From NCBI RefSeq assembly GCF_003584015.1, contig NZ_QXFM01000142.1, forward strand, positions 1 to 64,000: DNA of 64,000 nt, given 5' to 3'. A program made the position numbers and the translations under genes. Shown here piece after piece: positions 46,184-55,713 of the stretch. The DNA is from Aurantiacibacter xanthus (GTDB taxonomy: Bacteria; Pseudomonadota; Alphaproteobacteria; Sphingomonadales; Sphingomonadaceae). The stretch's first letter is position 1. Every line of letters begins with the position of its first letter. Under the pieces are notes generated by a model. That model saw only the letters and a list, made by a program, of their open reading frames with translations, ran no database searches and was not told the DNA's origin.

Positions 46184-47629
46184 TCAGGCAGGGCTGAGCC
46201 GTTCGATCCCGCCCATATAGGGCGCGAGGGCCGCAGGCACGATAATCGAGCCATCCTCCTGCTGATAGTTCTCCATCACCGCCACCAGCGTCCGGCCCAC
46301 GGCGAGGCCCGAGCCGTTGAGCGTGTGACAGAAGGCAGTCTTCTTGCCGCCCGCCTCGGGGCGATAGCGCGCGTTCATGCGGCGCGCCTGAAACTCGCCG
46401 CACCAGCTGACCGAGCTGATTTCGCGGTAGGCGTCCTGCCCCGGCAGCCACACTTCGAGGTCGAAGGTTTTGCGCGCGCCAAAGCCCATGTCGCCGGTGC
46501 ACAGCAGCATCTTGCGATAGGGGAGTTCGAGCGCCTCAAGCACGGCCTCGGCGCTGGCGACCATATGCGCGTGTTCGACCGCCGCATCTTCCTCGCGGCA
46601 GATCGAGACCAGCTCGACCTTTTCGAACTGGTGCTGGCGGATGAAGCCGCGTGTGTCCTTGCCCGCCGCGCCCGCTTCGGAGCGGAAGCACGGGGTCAGC
46701 GCGGTGAGGCGCAGCGGCGCGGAGAGGTCGTCGATGATCTGCTCGCGCACCGAATTGGTGAGGCTGACTTCGGCGGTGGGGATGAGCCAGCGGCGTCGTT
46801 CGATGTCTTCGTCAAAGCGTGCAAACATCTGAGAAATCAGCTTCTCGGTTAGTTCTTCTGACGATGGTAGCGTCGAACTCGCATTACCAAAACCCATTGC
46901 ATCGAACTGAGCGAGGGCTTTTGTTCTGACGTCGTTTTCGATCTTCTCGCGATCAAAGCTCAGACTGGTCTCGAATAGGTCCGCTTTGAACTTCGGAAGT
47001 TGGCCCGTGCCGAAAACCGCATCGTCGCGCACCAGCAAGGGGGGGTTGCACTCGGTATAGCCGCGCTCGCCGCTCTGGAAATCGAGCATGAACTGGGCGA
47101 GTGCCCGGTGCAGCCGCGCCATCGGGCCCCGCAGGAAAGTGAAGCGCGCGCCGCTCATGGCCGAGGCGGTGTCGAACTCCATGCCCAGCGCCGGGCCGAG
47201 GTCGGCATGCTCGACCGGGGTAAAGGCGAACTCGCGCGGGGTGCCCCAGCGGCTGACTTCGACATTGTCCGCCTCGTCGGCACCTTCGGGTACGTCGTCG
47301 GCGGGCAGGTTGGGCAGGCTGGCAAGCGCTGCCTCCAGCTCCGCGCCGAGCTGACGGTCGCGCTCTTCCAGCTCGGGCATGGTCTGCTTGAGTTCGGCGA
47401 CCTCGGCCTTGAGCGCTTCGGCCTTGTCCTTGTCGCCCTGCGCCATGGCCTGACCGATGGCCTTCGAGGCCTCGTTGCGGCGGCTCTGCGCCTGCTGCAG
47501 CCGGGTCGAATTGTCGCGCCGTTCGCTATCGAGGGCGAGCAGCCGCTGCGCAGCGGGTTCAGCCCCGCGACGGGCGAGGGCGGCATCGAAATCTGCGGGA
47601 TTTTCGCGGATGAATCTGAGGTCGTGCAT
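46184..47629 (-). CDS. serS: Seryl-tRNA synthetase with an extra internal segment
   Basis: 481 residues; bacterial SerRS is usually about 425. The N-terminal coiled-coil arm (residues 1-115), the class II motifs ([29 protein letters not shown]; the C-terminal [19 protein letters not shown]) and the serine-binding region are intact. Between [14 protein letters not shown] and [13 protein letters not shown] lies an insert of roughly 55-60 residues (about 221-279; bases 46793-46969) where most homologues have only a few. The insert DNA looks less GC-rich than the rest. The frame is open throughout, so the enzyme is probably functional. Confidence 0.93.
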   Translation of the reverse strand: MHDLRFIRENPADFDAALARRGAEPAAQRLLALDSERRDNSTRLQQAQSRRNEASKAIGQAMAQGDKDKAEALKAEVAELKQTMPELEERDRQLGAELEAALASLPNLPADDVPEGADEADNVEVSRWGTPREFAFTPVEHADLGPALGMEFDTASAMSGARFTFLRGPMARLHRALAQFMLDFQSGERGYTECNPPLLVRDDAVFGTGQLPKFKADLFETSLSFDREKIENDVRTKALAQFDAMGFGNASSTLPSSEELTEKLISQMFARFDEDIERRRWLIPTAEVSLTNSVREQIIDDLSAPLRLTALTPCFRSEAGAAGKDTRGFIRQHQFEKVELVSICREEDAAVEHAHMVASAEAVLEALELPYRKMLLCTGDMGFGARKTFDLEVWLPGQDAYREISSVSWCGEFQARRMNARYRPEAGGKKTAFCHTLNGSGLAVGRTLVAVMENYQQEDGSIIVPAALAPYMGGIERLSPA

Positions 47630-47700
47630 GGGCTCGGCCTATGCCCCGACGGGGCGCGCCTTGTCCAGCGGAGCTTGGGCCAAATCGGGTGCGATGGAAA

Positions 47701-47748
47701 TGGTGGGCACGGCAAGGATTGAACTTGCGACCCCACCCGTGTGAAGGG
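47701..47748 (-). other. 3' remnant of a tRNA-Val-like gene; likely attachment site
   Basis: Read on the minus strand, the segment has TTCACAC (anticodon loop, CAC = Val), then a GGGTG anticodon-stem strand, a variable loop, a five-bp T arm (GCAAG-TTCAATC-CTTGC) and the acceptor end CGTGCCCACCA. The 5' half (acceptor strand, D arm) is missing and the 5' anticodon strand does not pair fully. Integrative elements that use tRNA 3' ends leave such copies. It stands 135 bp before the integrase, with the island on its 5' side. Confidence 0.75.
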
Positions 47749-47883
47749 GGAAATTCCGGACTTTGGCGGACTGGAGTGGACCAATAAGTCACGGAAAATA
47801 GGTACTTTCTGTCGATGCGCGTCTATTGAAATCCACCGAAGTTTTCCGTACGTTTTCCGTACGAAACGGATAAGGCGGCTGAT

Positions 47884-48954
47884 ATGGACCTCAGCAAAGT
47901 TGGCGAGCGACAGAAACTCAAAGCGCGAAGGGAACCGTATTGGCAGCGGCTTAGCCCTGGCCGCTTTCTCGGCTATCGGCCATCTCAGCGCGAAGGGTTG
48001 GGCACTTGGGTCGCTCGCATCTACGATGACGACGCTCGCAAGTATCACCTAAAAGCGTTGGGAGATTTCGTGGCGCTCCTGGCGCGGGATCGGTTCGCAG
48101 CCGCCAAGGGCGAGGTTGAGAAGCTGGCCGAGATCATCGCCACCGGTGGTGAAATCCATCGCGAGGTTGAAACCGTGGCCGATGCCTGCCGAGCTTATGA
48201 GGCAAAGGGGAATGACAAGGCTACACTCCAACGATTGGTGTTCAGCGATCCAATTGGAGATGTGAAACTCGATAAGCTGCGGCGCCACCATTTGCGAGAA
48301 TGGCGCTCGCGGCTGACAGGCAAGCCGTCGACGATCAATCGGGCCATGGTTCCTCTCCGCGCGGCGTTGGGCGCGGTAAAGGAGGCGGGACGACCGGGAA
48401 CCGACGCCGCGTGGCAAGAGGCGCTGAAACCGGCCCCTAAAAAGGAAGTGAAACCCGAGGAACACAAGCGGACCTATCTAACCAAGGAAAAACGCAAGGC
48501 GCTCGCCGAGCTGACCCCACTGGTTAAGGCGCTTACGATTCTGCCCATCCGTCCGGGTGCTTTGGCAGCCTTGCGAGTCAGGGATTTCGACAAGCGCAGC
48601 GGCGCTCTTACAATCCCCACGGACAAGGCAGGCGCTGGCAGGAGGATACCTCTTTCAGGTCCGCAGCGGCATTTCATCGCCGCACAATGCAAGGGCAAGA
48701 CGCCTGCCGCGTGGATGTTCGTCCAGCCGGACGGGAAGCGGTGGGAGCGACACGACTGGGCTGTGCTGCTCCGCCAGCATGGTGTGTCGGCATATGACGT
48801 TCGCCACGCGGTGCTGACCGATTTGGTTGATCACGGGGTGCCGCCGAATACTGTCGCGAAGTTGGCGGGTACAAGCGTCTTGATGTTGCAAGAACACTAT
48901 TACCAGCTCACCGATCAGGCGGCGACCGATGCGCTCGCAAGGTTGGCGCTGTGA
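47884..48954 (+). CDS. Tyrosine recombinase / integrase
   Basis: 356 residues. An N-terminal DNA-binding part is followed by the catalytic domain from about residue 195: first Arg in ILPIRPGALAALRVRDFD, Lys candidate in DKAGAGRRIPLS, Arg in YDVRHAVLTDLVDHG (the usual H before RH is Y), and the nucleophilic Tyr in VLMLQEHYYQLTDQAA. It lies between two tRNA 3' remnants and marks the left end of the accessory island. Codon use and GC are lower than the core genes. Confidence 0.9.
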   Translation: MDLSKVGERQKLKARREPYWQRLSPGRFLGYRPSQREGLGTWVARIYDDDARKYHLKALGDFVALLARDRFAAAKGEVEKLAEIIATGGEIHREVETVADACRAYEAKGNDKATLQRLVFSDPIGDVKLDKLRRHHLREWRSRLTGKPSTINRAMVPLRAALGAVKEAGRPGTDAAWQEALKPAPKKEVKPEEHKRTYLTKEKRKALAELTPLVKALTILPIRPGALAALRVRDFDKRSGALTIPTDKAGAGRRIPLSGPQRHFIAAQCKGKTPAAWMFVQPDGKRWERHDWAVLLRQHGVSAYDVRHAVLTDLVDHGVPPNTVAKLAGTSVLMLQEHYYQLTDQAATDALARLAL

Positions 48955-49127
48955 CCGAGGCATCGCATTTCGCGTAGTTCGACGCAGAGTGGAAACTGAT
49001 CGTGGCAAAGCGCGCGACGCCGGGTTTTTTGCCCATTAAGCAGTTCAGCCGGGCGCACTATTTTATTTTGTGGTGTCGGGGCGAAGCGCCTCATGAGATG
49101 AAAGTCGGGGCATTTTTTGCGGGATCG

Positions 49128-49172
49128 CTCCGAAGGCAGAGGCCACAGGTTCGAATCCTGTCGGGTGCACCA
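49128..49172 (+). other. 3' remnant of a tRNA-Arg(CCG)-like gene; likely second attachment site
   Basis: CTCCGAAGGCAGAGGCCACA gives the anticodon loop (CCG), the 3' strand of the anticodon stem (GGCAG) and the variable loop. ACAGG-TTCGAAT-CCTGT is a perfect T arm, and CGGGTGC-ACCA is the acceptor end. The sequence before the loop (GGGATCG) does not pair, so the gene lacks its 5' half. It is oriented opposite to the Val remnant and lies 174 bp after the integrase stop. Confidence 0.75.
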
Positions 49173-49770
49173 GTTTTTCAATGACTTAGTGGGCGCGGCC
49201 TTCATTTTGTCAAATATTCGTCAAATATTGTTCTGCGGATGGCTACGGTCGCGCACGCACAGAGCGGTGCCAGATTCGCGTCGGCATGACGCTGGGCATT
49301 CAAGTATTGTTCTGAAGCGGCTCTTTCCGGTCCTGCCTCATGGAAGTCGAGTGGGGAACGGATGGTTCGCGCCCTCATCTCGGTCATTACGGCCAAGCCG
49401 GCGGATGCCCGGAAGCAGCCGTTGCTTTTGGACGATTTGGCTGGCGGGTTTGGGACATTACTGCCGTTTGTATGCGACATGTTGAAGGGCAGCTCTTGCC
49501 AAAATGCGACTTTCGAGGATGTCGGCTGTCGAGAACAAGCTCATTGGGTTTCTTGGATGGCGCTCGGATAACTCCTCTATGAAACCACAACGGCGGTTTC
49601 ATTAACGTCGGCTGGGTCACTTCCAGTCTGATAATCGGGAAACGATGCGCCGAAATCTGCTAATTCTGGCGCGCAACAAGCAACGGTCAACCAACTGCTA
49701 AGTTCGTTCCTTTTTAGGCGTGTCAGTCCGGCGTATATAAGGGCCAGACTTTGCACGTGAGCGGCGCTGG
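49173..49770. other. Intergenic 600 bp without a supportable gene
   Basis: Short overlapping frames exist on both strands (for example around 49340-49582) but they compete with each other, lack good Shine-Dalgarno sites and match no family. The stretch is less GC-rich than the core and looks like degraded sequence between the integration module and the STAND gene. ATTCGTCAAATATTG near 49211 shows a short direct repeat (GTCAAATATT twice). Confidence 0.5.
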
Positions 49771-52700
49771 TTACCCGACAATGGCTTTTCGGAGTTCGTT
49801 CATGGTCTCCTTCAGAGACGATGATGTGGATGCCGACACTGCGTGTCTGGCTTCTTCTAGTACCGCCAGAACGCGCTGCCAGCCTGCGGCCGTGCTGGTG
49901 GCCGCGCGTCGTATTGCCGGAACGGTCAAGCGGGGCGTCACAAGCTGGGCCGGGTTGTCGCATCGATCCAACCAAGCGTCTGTTACCATGGCCGAGAATG
50001 GCTGCGCGGTAAACTCTGTCAGCTTTTCCTGGTGGAGATAGCGCGCGGCAACGGCATGGCATATCAGTTGCTGATCCGGGTTTATCGGGCGTTGGACGGG
50101 TGCCATCAGCGCTGCGAGCAGATGGTCATTCCAGCTTGCGTTACCGCCCATGACGCGGCGTGACGCGTCCTCGGATCCGTTGATCAACCGGCCAAGGTCG
50201 TCGACCATTGCGAGAACGTCGCCCATTTCTGCCCGACTGACGGCGTCGCGCCATATTTCGACTGGAATGGCGCTAGCCCTTCCTGCCGCAATCATGGCAA
50301 CAACACGCGCGAGAAGACGGTATTTGACGAGCTCCTGCCAGCGCGGTTCCAGTGCGATCGGGGCTGACGAGAGAATCTGGCCAGCCGTGTCGCGACCGGC
50401 TTTCCTCTCGGCAACGGCAAAGGCAAGAGCGCGAACCTCGCGGATCGCGTCATCGGCGCCGTCCGCGATATCAAGCGTGCGGACGGCGAGCCTCGTCAGG
50501 AGATCGCCCTGCGTGCTCTGTGCAAGGAGATCAGGCGAGGCGCGAAGCCTCGGCGACAAGCGCTCGGCGATCAGCGGGTATTCGGGGAGCTGGACGTCGA
50601 GTTCGGCCATGACCAGAACCACTATGTCGAGCGGGGCCGGCTGCTGATCGCCCCACTGCAATTCTTCAAGACTGCTCGTCGAGCCAAAAAGGGTCTCGAG
50701 CGGCATCTGGGGATCCCCGAGCAGACCCTTCAACCCAAGGGAGAAACCGATGGATTTGATCGCCTGGGACCCGACCTGTCGGACTGAGCGCAGCGGCTCG
50801 GGCGGTGTCTCTTGGCCGTCGTCCACGAGAAGACCAATTGCCTCGCCCAATTGGTTGACGGCTTCCCTCGTCCTAGACGACAGCTGCAACGCGATCGCGA
50901 GATCGAACCGAAATCCGACGTGCCGCACGAGTGGCTCGTCTTCTGCGAGGTTAGCGACAGCCTCAGTCAGGCGGCGGGTGGCAAGCGGCCAATCGTTGAC
51001 CTTGCTGGCCGCCATGGCTGCTTCGCGCAGCGCGTCAGTCTTCCAAGAGAGGCCCAACGGAAAGACCGGAAGCGCTTCCTCATAGAGAGGTATCGCCTCT
51101 GCAGCCTGCCCCCTTCGCCACAATACTTTCGCCTTGGCTGTCAGCACGCGCGCGGGTCGAGCATCATCGGTGATCATCGCATCGGCCAGCGCAAGAGCTG
51201 TGTCCGGCTGCTGCAGGTTTTCGTCGATCACGCGTATCAGCAACGGCGCGGCGGCTACACCGAGCTGCGGGATCGTCAGTTCGCCGGCGAGTGCTATCGC
51301 GCGCTTCAGTTCGCGTTCGAGATCTGACCAACGTGGGTCGGGACGCGACGCTTCGCCCAGCCATATTCGATCAAGTGCGAGAGCAGCCGCCTCGCCGTTG
51401 GCGGCATAGCCGCCGAGTGCGGTGGTGCGGTCTTCCTCGTCCAGCCCTTCCACCAAGTCCAGCAGCCTGGCGAAGTCTTCGACGTCGGAGACTGCTGGAA
51501 CCAGCGTCATTGGAACGAAGGCCGACAGGTCCGGGAAATGCCTGTCTTCTGGATCAACCCCCTCTGGGAGAACAGCCTTGCGGAGGACCTCTGCCGTTCG
51601 GGCACCTGCCTTCACAAAGCGGATCGAGAGACGCAGGCGCTCTTCAAGCGAAATGTTCCCTGGTCGCTGCAGGACCTGCCAAAGAAAGACCACCTCGAAC
51701 AGACCCGGGCCCAGGACGGCGGCCTCGCCTGCGGCGTCAAATTCGTCGAGGGCTTGCGTCACGATGTTGGAGGCGCGGTCGTGGTCGCCCAGTTCGATGG
51801 CGATCCGAACTTGCAGGGTGCGGAACGCCGCTGTGTCGAGAGGGTCGCGGAAAGGCAATGCTGTTCCGTCGAGCCCCATGTAGGTCAGCATCGAGGAGGT
51901 CTGGGCAACCTGCTCCCACACCTCGGGCGACGCCTGCAGGAGGCCGGGCAAGATCGGGATCAGCGGGGCGGCACTGCCGCCCAGCATCGCATGTGTCGCG
52001 ATCTCGAAAATGTCAGTGGCGAGCAACGTGCCGCCCCTCAAAAAGGAGTGCGCGATTCCCCGGTGCATGCCGGTGGCCCACTCCTGTCCCCGCGTGTCGA
52101 TGCCGAGATTGCGCAGCAACGGCGAGGCGCGAAGGTTGTCGCTCTCTACGCGCTCGAGCCAGGGCCCGACCAGCCGGTCGATGACATCGCCAGGTTCAAG
52201 GATGGGTGGCCGGATCTGCGCGACCGCCATCAGCCTGTCGCGCGACGCTTGGCCGAGAAGCAGGCTGGTTCGGGCAAGGAGCTCGCGATCCTCTTCCTGC
52301 CGCGCGGCCACCAGACGACGCGCCTCGGATCTGACATCAAGGATGCCCGCCGGCACCACCAGCAGCTCTGCGAGGTCGGGCTTTGGAAAGCCTTCATCGG
52401 TTAGGGCCGAGACTCGGGCGTCGACGAGCTGGGGGTGACCGCTCGTGGAAGCGTGGATGAGCTTGGCCCAGCTCTCGGCATAAGGAGCTGGACAGCCACG
52501 GGCGGCAAGGTAGCCGTCAATATCCTCGACCTCGAAGGCAGTCGCTGCGAATGTGCGAGCCGGGTCCAGCGCGATCTGGGTTGCAAGGCGGGTCGGCAAT
52601 CGGTCGGAGTAGGTCACCAGCAGCGTGCCAGCGAACCTGTCCTGAACGCTCCGCAGTCGGCCGAGCGCGCCTTCAAGGGCGCGGGCGTCACCTCCGGCGG

Positions 52701-53829
52701 GTAGGTCGTCCAGTACGACGTCATAGACGCTGGCTGTCTCGGTGATCCGGACGGCCACGGCATCGATGCGTGAGGCCGCGGTAGCTGGCGGTATATCCCG
52801 CAGATCCAACCATGCACACCTGTCAGGGCTTGCGATTACCGCGAGCGCCAAGGCGGTCTTGCCCATGCCGGTTCCGCCATGGATGAGGACCGTTCCCACC
52901 GCGAGCCCTTCACGGATCGCCCCCTCAAGCGCCGGACGCGGATGCCTTCCGGCGATCGCTCTCGGTGGTGGAGAGAAAGGCTCAGGAGCGACCGCTATGG
53001 CAGTGGTGCCGGTCTGATCACCGGTGACGACGCCAAGAAGCGCCAGCAGTTGGCTGTTCGGAATGGCGGTCGTGCCCGCCTGGTCGAATATCCTGTGTAG
53101 ATCGCCGCGCCTCAGCACGCGGCTGCCCTTGGTGGTCGCGATGCGCCAAGCTTCAGTGTGCAAGGCATCGAGCGCCTTGACCGCATCGGCGGAACCGACA
53201 TCGCGTTTCTCGCCCAGTTCCACGAGCTTGGCGACGATCGTGTCATAGAGGTCGGTCGATGTGGGCCAGCCGGCGACCCACTCCATTGGCAGGACGATGC
53301 GGGCGATGAAATCTTCCGTTGAGGCGCTGCCAAGCCACAGCCTGAACGGCTCACTGAGCGTGTCATTGTCCTTGAGAAAGGCCTGTATGCCCGCCGCCAT
53401 CTCGACCGACACGGTGTCGTCTGGAGCTATCCGGATGCGCTGCCACGCTTCGAGTCCTGGAAGGCCAAACCCGAAAGGTCGCTTCTTTTCGCGGCCTATT
53501 CCCGATGTGGTGAGAAACCTGAAATGGATCGAGACGCCAGTATTTCGTCCAAGATGATCCCAGAAATTGCCAATTGCCTCGAGGACGCTTTCGGACCGCA
53601 AGGTGACGTTGCCAGAGCCCGAGGTGTCCTTCACCTGCTCGACCGTGACAGTGCCGGTTTCCTCGATGCGATCGAGATCCTCGGCGCCTTCTAGCACAAG
53701 GATCGCGCCGTCTGGAAGGTCAATCCATGCCTCGATGCTGCGCAGTATCTGGAAGGAATAACCGCGCAGCGAGTCGACGGCCTCACGCTCGGCGGAACCT
53801 TTGAGTGGAGCAGGAACAGATGCAGTCAT
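49771..53829 (-). CDS. STAND-type NTPase with N-terminal Cap4/Mrr-like nuclease domain (Avs-like)
   Basis: 1352 residues from the ATG at 53829. Residues about 20-115 (GYSFQILRSIEAWIDLPDGA; LVLEGAEDLDRI; VTVEQVKD; ESVLEAIGNFWDHL) match the DUF4297/Cap4-type PD-(D/E)xK nuclease pattern, with E in LEGAEDLD and the variant QVK. A P-loop HGGTGMGKTALALAV sits near 317-331 and a Walker B VYDVVLDD near 368-375. The remaining 900 residues are helical, with TPR-like units (KAKVLWRRGQAAEAIPLYEE). Nuclease-NTPase-repeat is the layout of antiviral STAND (Avs) proteins, where the repeats sense a phage protein. The exact Avs class is not assigned. Confidence 0.75.
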   Translation of the reverse strand: MTASVPAPLKGSAEREAVDSLRGYSFQILRSIEAWIDLPDGAILVLEGAEDLDRIEETGTVTVEQVKDTSGSGNVTLRSESVLEAIGNFWDHLGRNTGVSIHFRFLTTSGIGREKKRPFGFGLPGLEAWQRIRIAPDDTVSVEMAAGIQAFLKDNDTLSEPFRLWLGSASTEDFIARIVLPMEWVAGWPTSTDLYDTIVAKLVELGEKRDVGSADAVKALDALHTEAWRIATTKGSRVLRRGDLHRIFDQAGTTAIPNSQLLALLGVVTGDQTGTTAIAVAPEPFSPPPRAIAGRHPRPALEGAIREGLAVGTVLIHGGTGMGKTALALAVIASPDRCAWLDLRDIPPATAASRIDAVAVRITETASVYDVVLDDLPAGGDARALEGALGRLRSVQDRFAGTLLVTYSDRLPTRLATQIALDPARTFAATAFEVEDIDGYLAARGCPAPYAESWAKLIHASTSGHPQLVDARVSALTDEGFPKPDLAELLVVPAGILDVRSEARRLVAARQEEDRELLARTSLLLGQASRDRLMAVAQIRPPILEPGDVIDRLVGPWLERVESDNLRASPLLRNLGIDTRGQEWATGMHRGIAHSFLRGGTLLATDIFEIATHAMLGGSAAPLIPILPGLLQASPEVWEQVAQTSSMLTYMGLDGTALPFRDPLDTAAFRTLQVRIAIELGDHDRASNIVTQALDEFDAAGEAAVLGPGLFEVVFLWQVLQRPGNISLEERLRLSIRFVKAGARTAEVLRKAVLPEGVDPEDRHFPDLSAFVPMTLVPAVSDVEDFARLLDLVEGLDEEDRTTALGGYAANGEAAALALDRIWLGEASRPDPRWSDLERELKRAIALAGELTIPQLGVAAAPLLIRVIDENLQQPDTALALADAMITDDARPARVLTAKAKVLWRRGQAAEAIPLYEEALPVFPLGLSWKTDALREAAMAASKVNDWPLATRRLTEAVANLAEDEPLVRHVGFRFDLAIALQLSSRTREAVNQLGEAIGLLVDDGQETPPEPLRSVRQVGSQAIKSIGFSLGLKGLLGDPQMPLETLFGSTSSLEELQWGDQQPAPLDIVVLVMAELDVQLPEYPLIAERLSPRLRASPDLLAQSTQGDLLTRLAVRTLDIADGADDAIREVRALAFAVAERKAGRDTAGQILSSAPIALEPRWQELVKYRLLARVVAMIAAGRASAIPVEIWRDAVSRAEMGDVLAMVDDLGRLINGSEDASRRVMGGNASWNDHLLAALMAPVQRPINPDQQLICHAVAARYLHQEKLTEFTAQPFSAMVTDAWLDRCDNPAQLVTPRLTVPAIRRAATSTAAGWQRVLAVLEEARHAVSASTSSSLKETMNELRKAIVG

Positions 53830-53962
53830 CAATGGCAACTCAGGCGAGAGTGACGAGCGAAGTCGTTTGAGCAGGCGTCGGTGTCAACAACCGCCTGCGT
53901 TATTTCGCTGCGACAGAAAATCCAACATTGCCGTGGATGGCACCCGAATTTATTCTTGCCCC

Positions 53963-54175
53963 ATGAAGCCACTCCAACAGCTCGGCCTCGACGACCCCTG
54001 CGCATGCGGGAACGGCAAGCGGTACCGCGACTGTCACCAGCGCATCGTCGATGCGCCCGAAGGTGAAATGCTTGCGATCGCAGAAGCTGCCCTAGGTTCA
54101 GGCATTCGCCGGCCACGACAACTGCGCCGCTACCGGATGACGGAGATTGGGGCGTCTTCTACCTTCCGTCTTTAG
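53963..54175 (+). CDS. Short SEC-C motif protein, possibly truncated
   Basis: 70 residues from the ATG at 53963. MKPLQQLGLDDPCACGNGKR and YRDCHQ contain the zinc-binding SEC-C motif (CxCxn...C-H). The following DAPEGEMLAIAEAALGSG then loses resemblance to longer SEC-C proteins, and the tail is basic. It may be a C-terminally truncated relic. It is divergent from the STAND gene across 133 bp. Confidence 0.5.
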   Translation: MKPLQQLGLDDPCACGNGKRYRDCHQRIVDAPEGEMLAIAEAALGSGIRRPRQLRRYRMTEIGASSTFRL

Positions 54176-54349
54176 CATCAGAAACTGGGAGAGCCGACAT
54201 CTCCCAAACCAAATATCAATTCAGGAACTGCCTTCTTGAGGGTCGCCGGAGACCAAAGCGGTCAACTTGCAAGCGGTGATGGGTTCTTCCTAGCCCATAA
54301 GCATACAATGGTGCCGTGGCGGCCTGCCACCGCTCGCTGTGACGAAGAG

Positions 54350-54592
54350 TTATCCAGGCGAGCTTTTTGGATCCTTTGATCGAGGAAAGGTCCGCTCTTC
54401 CTGATATTGCCCGTTTTCCTTACGTATCCGAACAGATCCACCACTTGGCCCCAAGGCGTTGCCCAAGACGCCACCAGCAATTGCGTCGCTCTTGCGATCG
54501 AACAGCTTCTTCGCTCTGCCGCCGCCTTCGGGCTCAAGTGCCCACTTACCATCATCGCGCTTGTTTAGATCGTATTTCGGCATCTTGGCCAT
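54350..54592 (-). CDS. DUF2188 family protein
   Basis: 80 residues from the ATG at 54592, preceded by GGGGGAGCC. KYDLNKRDDGKWALEPEGGG, KLFDRKSDAIAG and VRIRKENGQYQEERTFPR follow the DUF2188 pattern (K..v.p..dgW.v..eg..ra...f.tk.eAi...r..a...g..l.ihg.dG.iqeE.t). Function unknown; such genes are common on mobile elements. Confidence 0.7.
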   Translation of the reverse strand: MAKMPKYDLNKRDDGKWALEPEGGGRAKKLFDRKSDAIAGGVLGNALGPSGGSVRIRKENGQYQEERTFPRSKDPKSSPG

Positions 54593-55104
54593 TGTCAGGC
54601 TCCCCCTGTCGATTACTATTCCCGTTCCAAGTATTTCATAGATTTGGACACCTGTCGACATTCCAGTCTGGTACAGATCGCGTGCGACTTTATGATTGAG
54701 TCACAGCCACCGGTTCCACTGTGACGCTTTCGAAGAAAAGTGGTACGCGTGCGTGCCGCCGCTATGCGCTGACAAGGCAGCCATTTGAAATGTTAAATTG
54801 CTGCCCCGAAACCTGCTGTTCGTGCAGGGAGGCACGCAGTTCCCCATCACGAACACGGGCACCGACACCAGCACCAAATCGCTCGTTAGATAGCTTGGCC
54901 AATCTGAGGTTGCGTCGGCAATCATAACATTCCTCGGGCGATTAATTGCCGTTGCGGCTGGAGCTCCAAAATGAAGGGCCCAGGGGGTGGTCTGGTAAGG
55001 TTCGCCTCGAATATTGACGCGACGGTAGCCAAATTGGCGATCGACTGAACTGAAGGACAAAACGCCGCGTCAGTCGATGAGGCAAGATTAGGAGAACACA
55101 TCAC
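54593..55104. other. 512 bp without a supportable gene
   Basis: A minus-strand frame at 54701-55060 is open but has no family resemblance, an unlikely composition and no Shine-Dalgarno site, so it was not called. The last 25 bp (AGGAGAACACATCACATG) carry a good ribosome-binding site for the gene at 55105. Nothing else was recognised. Confidence 0.5.
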
Positions 55105-55713
55105 ATGTTCGAAAATTTCTTTGCACAACCCACTTGGCCCGCAGCGGTCACGACCTTGGCGGCAGCTATCCTGACCGTCATGCTGACCGCGGTGGTGAAC
55201 GCCCGTAACATCCGCTTTACCCAAGCCTTTCAACGACACGGCGCCGCAATGGCTGAGCAAGCAGCGGCCACCGCCTCCACGTTGGCGGATCTCAAGACGA
55301 TTGAGCTCGAAAACGCGGCGGCCACGAAGTATGCCGATATCGTCGAGCGGCGTGCGGCACGATTGCATGAAGATTTTGCAGACTTGCTTTCCATCGTCGA
55401 GTGGATGCTGCAAACGCCTCCGATCGACACTGACGAGGACCGTCGGCAACTTGTGCGGCTCAGCAACGCAATTAGTTTGGCCATCTCACCGCGGGGAGCC
55501 TTCGCTGAGGAACTAAACATCCAGCTCGGCCATCTCCGGGAAGCTGCCGCGCAAGGCGCGTCCTATCTCGTGGCGCGGCCGGATTTTTTAACGTCCTTTC
55601 AGTTCAATGCTTGGAGGATCGTCGACGCCGAATATGATCGCGCAGCGGAATCCGTCTCATCCGGCAGGACCGTGCCGCGCTCGCGACTCAAGCCGTTCCG
55701 CCATGGGCGGTGA
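55105..55713 (+). CDS. Membrane-anchored helical protein, unknown
   Basis: 202 residues, with AGGAGAAC about 10 nt before the ATG. One membrane segment at about residues 12-32 (AVTTLAAAILTVMLTAVV) is followed by a cytoplasmic helical region (QAFQRHGAAMAEQAAATAST; LADLKTIELENAAATKYADI) with coiled-coil character and a predicted helical C-terminal part. No family recognised. It lies in the defence island between the STAND nuclease and CBASS and has the same topology as the gene at 56064-56594, though the sequences do not obviously align. Confidence 0.65.
   Translation: MFENFFAQPTWPAAVTTLAAAILTVMLTAVVNARNIRFTQAFQRHGAAMAEQAAATASTLADLKTIELENAAATKYADIVERRAARLHEDFADLLSIVEWMLQTPPIDTDEDRRQLVRLSNAISLAISPRGAFAEELNIQLGHLREAAAQGASYLVARPDFLTSFQFNAWRIVDAEYDRAAESVSSGRTVPRSRLKPFRHGR

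Noticed and set aside
47701-49172. Functional tRNA genes
   Set aside because: Both tRNA-like segments lack the acceptor 5' strand and the D arm, so neither can fold into a complete tRNA.
49340-49582. Short plus-strand frames before the STAND gene
   Set aside because: Two frames overlap each other, with no ribosome site and no family; more likely decayed sequence.
54701-55060. Minus-strand 119-codon frame in the island
   Set aside because: No family resemblance, no Shine-Dalgarno site and unusual composition; it overlaps other short frames.
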